In this document: positions 1-5,422 of the stretch, piece by piece
How the letters are laid out: each line of letters starts with the position of its first letter
How positions within the stretch are numbered: the first letter of the stretch is position 1
Assembly: GCA_020353135.1 (NCBI GenBank)
Contig: CP070688.1
Location: 2,599,817 to 2,605,238 of the forward strand
Source: Chloroflexota bacterium
GTDB lineage: Bacteria > Chloroflexota > Anaerolineae > Promineifilales > Promineifilaceae
Direction: 5' to 3'
DNA length: 5,422 nt
Notes under the pieces: model-generated
The model's database searches: none
The model's input: the letters and a program-made list of their open reading frames with translations, nothing else
What the model was told of the DNA's origin: nothing
Translations under genes and position numbers: made by a program

Positions 1-1
1 G

Positions 2-667
2 ATAGCTTCAGACACAGCTACCTCTGGCGACTCGGGATCGGTGTCCGCTTCGCGCATGACTTTCATGGCCGGCAATGCTATCCGCGGCGCGGCCGAAAAG
101 GCGTTGGAAGCCTGGAAGGACGAGGACCGGCCGGCCGAAGGCCATTTCCGTTATGTACCGCCAAGCACAACGGCCTATGATCCTGAGACCGGATACTGCG
201 AGCCGAACTTCTCCTATGGTTATGTGGCTGAAGTCGTGGACTTGGCGGTTGACGTCGAGACCGGCCATATCTTTGTCGAGCGTGTCGTTTGCGCCGACGA
301 CGTCGGCAAGGCCATTAACCCCACCAGTATCGAGGGACAAGCTGAGGGCGCCATCGCCCAGGCCCACGGTTATGCGATTACCGAAAATCTACAGAGTCGC
401 GACGGCCATATCCTGAATCCCCGGCTCAGTACCTATCTAATCCCCGGCATTTTGGACATCCCAAGCCGCGTAGACACGATCATTATGGAAGAAGGCGATC
501 AGCTTGGCCCGTGGGGCGCCCGAGGCATGGCCGAGATGCCGTTTATTCCCTACGCGCCGGCCGTGACGGCCGCTCTGTATGACGCCCTGGGCCTGTGGTT
601 CGACGCCATTCCATTGACTCCCGAACGGGTGGTAGCTGTACTGCGCCAAAACGACATTGGCAACTAG
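2..667 (+). CDS. Xanthine dehydrogenase/aldehyde oxidase-type molybdenum-binding subunit, C-terminal part (5' truncated)
   Basis: This is the last 221 residues of a large catalytic subunit of the xanthine oxidase family, which hydroxylates heterocycles or aldehydes at a molybdopterin centre. The frame is open from base 2, so GTG at 41 and the ATGs at 56 and 65 are internal codons, not starts. Three family blocks are visible. The first is DTATSGDSGSVSASR near the edge, a cofactor-binding region. The second covers bases about 218-375, with VETGHIFVERVVCADDVG then AINPTSIEGQAEGAIAQ, matching the family's DxxTGxxxV...D.G.aiNP...GQ.eG pattern. The third is GARGMAEMPF, whose glutamate (bases 533-535) aligns with the catalytic base usually found in G-V-G-E; here the preceding residue is alanine. 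The tail PLTPERVVAVL is the normal family end. The substrate cannot be told without the N-terminal part and the FAD and FeS subunits, presumably upstream. The gene ends 24 bp from a convergent gene, with no terminator hairpin between them. Confidence 0.93.
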   Translation: MASDTATSGDSGSVSASRMTFMAGNAIRGAAEKALEAWKDEDRPAEGHFRYVPPSTTAYDPETGYCEPNFSYGYVAEVVDLAVDVETGHIFVERVVCADDVGKAINPTSIEGQAEGAIAQAHGYAITENLQSRDGHILNPRLSTYLIPGILDIPSRVDTIIMEEGDQLGPWGARGMAEMPFIPYAPAVTAALYDALGLWFDAIPLTPERVVAVLRQNDIGN

Positions 668-691
668 TCGATCATAAGCGCAGCCGGGTAT

Positions 692-1042
692 CTAATGGAC
701 CAATTCGGCCGTGTTCTCCTCAACGAGCAACTCCGGATGGCTGCGCGGCACGGCCACGCGATACCAGATGTGAGGCATCAGCGGATTGGGCAGCCAGTAC
801 ATCCAGCCCATGAACTTTGAGACCTCGTCGTCGCCGTCTCCCCAACGGTAATCCATCCAGACATACAGGAATTTGTAGAAACAGATGCCGGGCACGTAGT
901 TGGTCTTGAAACCGGCCGTCTTGAGATACTTGCGGCCGATGTAGTAGTTGCCCTCGAAGGGCGTGATGCCCCATCCAAGAGGGCCTTCCGCCAGCACCTC
1001 GCCGCTGATTCTATGGCTTATCCGGACATTCTTCTTGGCCAT
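692..1042 (-). CDS. Small aromatic-rich conserved-looking protein of unknown function (116 aa)
   Basis: I do not recognise this family. The protein is 116 residues, starts at ATG (1042-1040) and ends in TAG. It is unusually rich in Trp and Tyr (six Trp, about nine Tyr) with scattered Phe and Gly, and shows no signal peptide, membrane helix or metal motif. The segment GEVLAEG...EGNYYIGRKYLK followed by a late W-Y-x-P-x-P stretch (MGWMYWLPNPL) and a short acidic C-terminus loosely recalls the small beta-rich DUF427 fold. That is a weak impression, because the family's CPxKG-like centre is replaced by PGICFYKF. No clear Shine-Dalgarno precedes the ATG, and no other in-frame start lies just upstream. 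The gene sits 48 bp downstream of the proline racemase-family gene on the same strand, so translation from a shared transcript is likely and a related catabolic role is possible. Composition and length favour a real gene over a shadow, and the opposite strand has no competing gene. Confidence 0.7.
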   Translation of the reverse strand: MAKKNVRISHRISGEVLAEGPLGWGITPFEGNYYIGRKYLKTAGFKTNYVPGICFYKFLYVWMDYRWGDGDDEVSKFMGWMYWLPNPLMPHIWYRVAVPRSHPELLVEENTAELVH

Positions 1043-1090
1043 CGTGCACGTTATTTTTGCACTGATCGGCCAGGAATACAGTAGCCGCCA

Positions 1091-2143
1091 CTACCAGATA
1101 TCGCCGACGGTGAATCCTTGGGGAAATGGATCGTCAGGATCAAGTACGTAGTTGTTGAAGCCGGTGATCCAGGCCTGACCGGAGAGAGTCGGAACGACAG
1201 CCGGATAGGGGCCAACTTGGGTCTCAGAAATCAGCCGGCCGCTGAACACTGTGCCGAGGATGCCTTCATGCCTGAAATCCTGGCCCAGGCCAAGCTGGCC
1301 TTTGGCGTGCATCACAGCCATCTTGGCGCACGTTCCGGTGCCGCACGGGGAACGATCGATGGCTCCACCCCAGGTGGCCGGGCGGTTCCAGTCGACGTCG
1401 CCGGTGGAGACAGTGACAACGTTCCTGCGATGGGCATCCGGGTGGCTGGGCGGACCTGAAAGCTGTGAGATCGTTATGCCGTTGAATTCGGGTATTTCCG
1501 GGTGCTGGACCGCGAGTTGTTCATCGGCCGCGGCGCGGATCATTTCGCTCGTGCGGACGATGTCGCTGCCTTCGTCAGGCGTCAAGGACAAGCCAAATTG
1601 GCTCGCTTCGGCGATGGCATAGAACATTCCTCCATAGGCAACGTCGATGGTCACCGTCCCAATCTCCGGAACCTCCACTTTCGCGTCCAGGTGAACCGCG
1701 AAAGCCGGCACGTTGCGGAAGGTAACTTGAGTGACTTTGCCATCACGACATTGAGCCTTGATGGCGATGAGACCGGCCGGCGCTTCGAGCATCAACTCAG
1801 TCACCGGCTCGACCATCGGCAGCATTCCCGTTTCCAACAGTACGGTAGCCACGCAGATCGTGTTGGTCCCCGACATGCCCGGATACTCCGTGTGCTCCAT
1901 GATGACGTAGCCGGCGTCGGCCTCGGGATGGGTCGGCGGCAAGATAACGTTGCAGCACAGCGCTGGATAGCCGCGCGGTTCCTGCAGCATCAATTTGCGG
2001 ATTTGATCATGATGCTGCTCAAGGTGGTTTCGCTTTTCCAGCATCGTCTGGCCAGGTACATCCAACACGCCGCCGGTGATGACCCGGCCGGGTTCGCCGG
2101 CCGCATGGGCGTCGACGGCGGTTATCATTCGTGAGAATCGCAC
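1091..2143 (-). CDS. Proline racemase-family protein, probable hydroxyproline dehydratase/epimerase (Ser/Cys type)
   Basis: This complete 350-residue member of the proline racemase superfamily is a cytosolic, cofactor-free enzyme type using two facing acid/base residues. The N-terminus has VDAHAAGEPGRVITGG, the family's H-x-x-G-E-P-x-R substrate loop. The first catalytic block is PGMSGTNTICVATVLLETG: Ser91 (bases 1871-1873) replaces the cysteine of true proline racemases, and Thr93 replaces the usual histidine. The second block is DRSPCGTGTCAKMA, with catalytic Cys267 (bases 1343-1345) retained. In this superfamily, Cys/Cys pairs mark proline racemase and 4-hydroxyproline epimerase. Ser/Cys and Thr/Cys pairs are associated with trans-3-hydroxy-L-proline dehydration, sometimes with 4-hydroxyproline epimerisation. 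I therefore expect hydroxyproline catabolism rather than proline racemisation. GTG is chosen as the start because AAGGAG lies six bases upstream; Met6 (2128-2126) has no such site. The stop is followed after 48 bp by the small aromatic-rich gene. The exact substrate is inferred. Confidence 0.93.
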   Translation of the reverse strand: MRFSRMITAVDAHAAGEPGRVITGGVLDVPGQTMLEKRNHLEQHHDQIRKLMLQEPRGYPALCCNVILPPTHPEADAGYVIMEHTEYPGMSGTNTICVATVLLETGMLPMVEPVTELMLEAPAGLIAIKAQCRDGKVTQVTFRNVPAFAVHLDAKVEVPEIGTVTIDVAYGGMFYAIAEASQFGLSLTPDEGSDIVRTSEMIRAAADEQLAVQHPEIPEFNGITISQLSGPPSHPDAHRRNVVTVSTGDVDWNRPATWGGAIDRSPCGTGTCAKMAVMHAKGQLGLGQDFRHEGILGTVFSGRLISETQVGPYPAVVPTLSGQAWITGFNNYVLDPDDPFPQGFTVGDIW

Positions 2144-2149
2144 GATTTT

Positions 2150-2155
2150 CTCCTT
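2150..2155 (-). promoter_or_regulatory. Ribosome binding site that fixes the GTG start of the proline racemase-family gene
   Basis: Read on the minus strand this is AAGGAG, followed by six bases and then GTG at 2143-2141. It is a near-consensus Shine-Dalgarno at good spacing and supports the GTG start over the ATG five codons further in. Confidence 0.85.
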
Positions 2156-2172
2156 GGCAAGGGCCTCTAGCC

Positions 2173-2189
2173 GTCAGCTTTCTGCTGAC
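2173..2189 (-). promoter_or_regulatory. Perfect 6-bp inverted repeat in the leader of the proline racemase-family gene
   Basis: GTCAGC and GCTGAC flank a five-base loop (AGAAA on the minus strand). If transcribed, this hairpin would sit in the 5' leader of the racemase-family gene, about 17 bases upstream of its ribosome binding site and 29 bases upstream of the start. It has no trailing T-run on the minus strand, so it is not a typical intrinsic terminator. It could be an operator half-site pair, an mRNA-stabilising hairpin or chance. Confidence 0.4.
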
Positions 2190-2199
2190 AGCTTCTCCA

Positions 2200-2300
2200 A
2201 GTGATAGTTACTGATTAATGTCTACTATTCAATGGTATAGCAGGCGTTGGCAAACTTCCAGCCAAAAGACAACAACGCGATGGTTAATTCACTAGACAAT
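2200..2300. promoter_or_regulatory. AT-rich divergent promoter region
   Basis: The 232 bp between the two divergent starts contain an AT-rich core that contrasts with the GC-rich coding sequence on both sides. Both the minus-strand racemase operon and the plus-strand UvrA-like gene must be transcribed from here or nearby. I could not settle on -35/-10 pairs: minus-strand TATACC (2239-2234) and TTGCCA (2253-2248) are candidate pieces, but their spacing to each other does not fit sigma-70. No LexA/SOS box of the E. coli (CTGT-N8-ACAG) or Gram-positive (GAAC-N4-GTTC) type was seen. Confidence 0.4.
2247..2265. promoter_or_regulatory. Inverted repeat TTGGC-N9-GCCAA, candidate operator
   Basis: Two perfect five-base arms face each other across nine bases near the middle of the divergent intergenic region. 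The 19-bp symmetric layout fits a dimeric repressor or LysR-type site (a T-N11-A core is present), and one site could control both genes. The arms are short, so chance is a real alternative. Confidence 0.25.
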
Positions 2301-2375
2301 TGAGCGGCGCCAAGATACCATGTGATCAGGTCACGGCCGGCTTGAAAGAAGCAACGGACACTGGTTACACCAGCG

Positions 2376-5300
2376 ATGAAGATAGAGGTCAGAGGGGCCA
2401 GCGAACACAACCTGAAGAATGTCGACGTCACATTTGACGAAGCGTTGACGGTTGTCACCGGCGTCTCCGGGTCAGGTAAAAGCTCGCTGGTATTTGACAC
2501 CCTATACCATGAAGCACGCCGGCGCTTCCTGGAAATCTATTCTTTAGGCGCCGTCGCCGATCGGTTGGCCCCGGCCAAAGTGCGCAGCATTTCCGGATTA
2601 CGGCCGGCCGTGGCGGTCGGTCAGGATTTGCTCAATCGTAACCCGAATTCGACGCTGGCCACGGCCTCCGGCCTGCATCCGCTGTTGCGGCTACTGTACG
2701 CTCGTTTCGGGCAGCGTACATGCTCAAATTGCGACCGCCGGTTATCGCTATTGAGTGAAGATCAACTCGCCAGCCGGCTGATGGCCCTGGCATCTTCTGG
2801 GACGACTATTGTGAAGGCGCCCTTGGTCCGGGAAGCCCTGGGAAGCCATCGCACCCTGCTGAACCACTTGCTCGATTCCTTTGGTCCGGCCGCCCTGTCA
2901 GTTGACGGTCGCACTTTGTCGCATGAGGCGGATGATCGCGATGAGATGCCGGCCCTGGATCCGACCGTTCCGCACAGCATAGACGTCGAAATCGCGCGCT
3001 ACGAGGGACCGATATCGACCGACGCTGCTAACCGGACCCTGGAGGTCGGCAGAGCCATGGGCGCCTGGGCCGTACAGGTTGAACACGACGGTCAGAGCCA
3101 TCTGTTCGCACAAGCTGCGCTTTGCGCCCACTGCGGCACGTCGTTTCACGAGCTGGAACCAAGCGACTTCAACCGCAGTTGCCGGCAGTGCCAGGGTCGG
3201 GGTTGCTCATCGTGTCACGATACGGGACTTAGCCAGAAGGCGGCCGCAGTTCGCTGGGCGGATCGTCATTTTGGCGATTTGCTGGCGCTTTCGGTAACCG
3301 AGGCAGAGAGGCTCTTCACGGCCGAGAACATCCATGCTACGTCTGCAACGCTGAGAGAAGAAATCTCCAAACGCCTGGCGTCGCTGCAAGAGATGGGCCT
3401 GGGTTACGTCACTCTGGACCGGCCGGCGCCCACGCTGTCTCGAGGAGAGGGTCAACGCCTGCGGCTGGCCGTGGCCCTGGTTTCGCAGCTGGAGGATATG
3501 CTCTACGTCCTGGATGAACCGACTATCGGCCAGCATCCGGCCGACGTGGCTCGTCTACTGCCCTCGCTGAGACGATTGAAGGGTCAGGTCGTCCTCGTAG
3601 AGCACGATCGCCAGGCCGCGGCCGGGGCCAACCGGGTTGTGGATCTAGGTCCCAGAGCAGGCTCTGAGGGCGGCCAGGTCGTTTACACCGGCAGCACGCC
3701 AGGTCTTTGGGCGGCCAATACGGCGACTGGGCGTTACTTCAGCCTCCGCGAGCGGGTTCAGCTACCCGAAACCAGGCCGGAAGCCAAGGATTTCCTGACG
3801 ATGCATGGCGCTCGGCGGCGGAATCTCGATCGGATCGATGTACCGATCCCATTGGGCCGGCTGACCGTAGTCAGCGGCGTATCCGGCTCTGGCAAGAGCA
3901 CCCTGGTCGAGGACGTGCTTGTGGCCTCGTTAGCGGCGAAGTCCCCGGTTGGCTGCCAATCCGTCAGCGGAGCCGTTCTCAAGCCTGTGCTGGTCGATCA
4001 GAAGCCAATTGGCAGAAATCCTCGTTCAAATCCGGCGACCTATACTAAGCTATCCGATATCGTCCGCGATCACTTTGCCTCCGTCTCGCCGCTGACCGCC
4101 TCCCATTTCTCTTTCAACCGGCCAGAGGGCGCTTGTCCAGCTTGCCAGGGTATGGGCGCGATAGAAGTCCGCATGCGTTACCTGCCGTCGACATGGATCA
4201 CCTGTGCAACTTGTGGCGACCGTCGATTTTCGGACGAAGTGCTGGCGGTCGAAGTAGACTTCGGCGGGCGGTGTATGTCCATCGCCGACTTCTACCAACT
4301 CTCAGTTGGCGAGACACTACGCCTATTGGAGCACAGCAACAGCCTGGCATCCGCTTCGAGAAAAAAGGCGCTGAGAATGCTGCGGGCGTTGATGGACGTC
4401 GGACTTGGCTACTTAAGCCTGGGACAACCCTCCCCCTCTCTCTCGGGCGGCGAGGCGCAGCGCCTAAAGCTGGCCCGGGTGCTTGGCGGCCGGGCGTTGG
4501 CCAGTCGGCTCCTGGTGCTCGACGAACCGACGACCGGGCTGCACCCACAAGACGTGGCCGGCTTGCTCGTCATCTTGGACCGCATCGTGCGCGCCGGGGC
4601 GACGATCGTGGTCGTCGAGCACAACGCCGACATGATCCAGGCCGCGGATTGGATAATCGATCTGGGTCCTGGCGCCGGGCCATCGGGCGGCCAGCTACTC
4701 TACGCCGGGCCACTGACCGGTTTGAAAGGCGTAGAAGAATCGCCGACGGCTGTGGCGCTTAATGATTTAGAAGCAGTGCGGCCGGGCGACGACCCCGGCG
4801 ATCGGCCTGCATCCCGCGCGTCCATGATCCGCATTAGAAACGCCCGGGCTCACAATCTCAAGGGCATTCATGTAGACATCCCAAAAGACGCCTTGACAGT
4901 CGTCACAGGGCTTTCCGGCTCAGGTAAGTCAAGTCTGATCAATGATGTGCTCGAAGCGGAAGCAAGACGCCGCTTTTTGGAGTCGCTCTCGATGTACGAG
5001 CGACAGGGAAGCCGGCCCGGCCCGGAGGCGAGCGCCGATGAGGTGATAGGCGCCGGAGTGACTTTGTCGGTGAAGTCCGAACGCCGCTTGTTTGACCGGC
5101 GGGCCACGGTAGGCACGGCCACGGAAATGGCCCATCACCTGGCCGTCTTGTTGGCCTGGACTGGCCAGCGGCGTTGCTTTGAGTGTGATGAGCCGATGCG
5201 ACGAATCGAGCCCGCCGGTTCGGGCCTGCGGTGGGAGTGCGACATTTGCCAGATCATCGCCGCCGCTGACGCCCGCCATTTTTCGCCCTGGCATTATGCG

Positions 5301-5422
5301 GCCGCCTGTCTAGGCTGCAACGGCGTAGGCACTTTGCAGCAACCGAATCCAGCGAAACTGATCATCCAACCTGACAAACCCCTGTGCGCCGGGGCAATTT
5401 ATTCACCGGGCTTCTTTCCAAA
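2376..5422 (+). CDS. Tandem UvrA-like ABC ATPase (excinuclease subunit A family), 3' truncated by the window
   Basis: One open frame gives 1015 residues before the edge. UvrA is a cytoplasmic DNA-damage sensor; its paired ABC ATPases load UvrB. ATG 2376 is the start: it matches the UvrA N-terminus (KIEVRGASEHNLKNV) and an in-frame TGA lies at 2343, though no good ribosome site is seen. Unit 1, first ATPase: Walker A 29-36, Q-loop in AVGQDLL, C116xxC119, UvrB-binding-like region about 122-248, six-Cys zinc cluster 250-280, signature LSRGEGQR 354-361, Walker B ending Asp380-Glu381, His410. Second ATPase: Walker A 501-508, zinc cysteines 587/590/610/613, signature LSGGEAQR 689-696, Asp716-Glu717, His749. 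After a linker (about 760-816), unit 2 starts at Met817 with Walker A 845-852 and cysteines 934/937, 955/958 and 978/981. Unit 1 is about 140 residues shorter between its Walker A motifs than E. coli UvrA because the insertion domain is missing. A fourth ATPase probably follows. Family is certain; a role in excision repair is inferred. Confidence 0.93.
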   Translation, partial: MKIEVRGASEHNLKNVDVTFDEALTVVTGVSGSGKSSLVFDTLYHEARRRFLEIYSLGAVADRLAPAKVRSISGLRPAVAVGQDLLNRNPNSTLATASGLHPLLRLLYARFGQRTCSNCDRRLSLLSEDQLASRLMALASSGTTIVKAPLVREALGSHRTLLNHLLDSFGPAALSVDGRTLSHEADDRDEMPALDPTVPHSIDVEIARYEGPISTDAANRTLEVGRAMGAWAVQVEHDGQSHLFAQAALCAHCGTSFHELEPSDFNRSCRQCQGRGCSSCHDTGLSQKAAAVRWADRHFGDLLALSVTEAERLFTAENIHATSATLREEISKRLASLQEMGLGYVTLDRPAPTLSRGEGQRLRLAVALVSQLEDMLYVLDEPTIGQHPADVARLLPSLRRLKGQVVLVEHDRQAAAGANRVVDLGPRAGSEGGQVVYTGSTPGLWAANTATGRYFSLRERVQLPETRPEAKDFLTMHGARRRNLDRIDVPIPLGRLTVVSGVSGSGKSTLVEDVLVASLAAKSPVGCQSVSGAVLKPVLVDQKPIGRNPRSNPATYTKLSDIVRDHFASVSPLTASHFSFNRPEGACPACQGMGAIEVRMRYLPSTWITCATCGDRRFSDEVLAVEVDFGGRCMSIADFYQLSVGETLRLLEHSNSLASASRKKALRMLRALMDVGLGYLSLGQPSPSLSGGEAQRLKLARVLGGRALASRLLVLDEPTTGLHPQDVAGLLVILDRIVRAGATIVVVEHNADMIQAADWIIDLGPGAGPSGGQLLYAGPLTGLKGVEESPTAVALNDLEAVRPGDDPGDRPASRASMIRIRNARAHNLKGIHVDIPKDALTVVTGLSGSGKSSLINDVLEAEARRRFLESLSMYERQGSRPGPEASADEVIGAGVTLSVKSERRLFDRRATVGTATEMAHHLAVLLAWTGQRRCFECDEPMRRIEPAGSGLRWECDICQIIAAADARHFSPWHYAAACLGCNGVGTLQQPNPAKLIIQPDKPLCAGAIYSPGFFP

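Noticed and set aside
41..667. GTG at base 41 as the start of gene 1
   Set aside because: The frame stays open to the left edge, and the upstream codons (DTATSGDSG) fit the family motif, so the gene is truncated by the window rather than starting here.
1502..2134. Plus-strand frame of 210 codons
   Set aside because: It lies wholly antisense to the proline racemase-family gene, whose catalytic motifs and ribosome binding site are clear. The predicted product is Arg/His-rich with no family signal.
2173..2189. Intrinsic terminator
   Set aside because: The stem is only 6 bp and has no T-run after it on the minus strand. It also lies upstream of the minus-strand gene rather than after a gene, so it is better treated as a leader hairpin or operator.
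2225..2500. Minus-strand 91-codon frame overlapping the UvrA-like start and the intergenic region
   Set aside because: Its N-terminal half (LLPDPETPVTTV) is the antisense of Walker A. The same antisense pattern (LPxPxxPxTTV) recurs opposite the other two Walker A motifs, at 3758-3982 and 4868-5122. This is a known artefact, and the remaining intergenic part resembles nothing I know.
4133..4762. Plus-strand frame of 209 codons
   Set aside because: It is an out-of-frame reading of the second UvrA ATPase module. The product is a low-complexity Arg/Ala/Gly-rich string, while the other frame has an exact LSGGEAQR signature and Walker B.
4824..4826. ATG as the start of a separate second uvrA gene
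   Set aside because: There is no stop between the units and no ribosome binding site before this ATG, so a continuous fusion is the simpler reading.

Overview
The window comes from a moderately GC-rich bacterium (I judge it near 58-60% GC by eye). It carries ordinary metabolic genes and one unusual UvrA-family gene. I cannot name the organism. The base composition, the frequent GGCCGG/CCGGCC word and the gene types suggest an environmental, non-enteric lineage, and Chloroflexota is only a guess. No tRNA, rRNA, CRISPR array or insertion sequence was recognised.

Layout from left to right. (1) Bases 2-667, plus strand: the C-terminal 221 residues of a xanthine dehydrogenase/aldehyde oxidase-type molybdenum-binding large subunit, cut by the left edge. 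(2) Bases 692-1042, minus strand: a 116-residue aromatic-rich protein of unknown function, convergent with gene 1 across 24 bp. (3) Bases 1091-2143, minus strand: a complete proline racemase-family enzyme with a Ser/Cys catalytic pair, pointing to hydroxyproline metabolism. It lies 48 bp upstream of gene 2 and probably shares its transcript. (4) Bases 2144-2375: a divergent intergenic region with an AT-rich core, a perfect hairpin and a second inverted repeat. (5) Bases 2376-5422, plus strand: a UvrA-like ATPase that runs off the right edge with 1015 residues visible.

The UvrA-like gene is the most interesting part. One uninterrupted frame encodes a nearly complete compact UvrA (two ABC ATPase modules), a linker, and then the start of a second UvrA with a third Walker A motif. 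The two units appear to have lost different accessory domains. Unit 1 keeps a UvrB-binding-like region but lacks the insertion domain. Unit 2 lacks the UvrB-binding region but begins an insertion-domain-like segment just before the edge. Several ATPase motifs are also asymmetric. Double-length UvrA proteins are known in Chlamydia, so the tandem layout has a precedent, but I do not recognise this reciprocal domain partition.

Genes 2 and 3 look like a small catabolic operon, and gene 1 is the end of a separate oxidoreductase operon. Nothing in the sequence ties either one to the DNA-repair-like gene.
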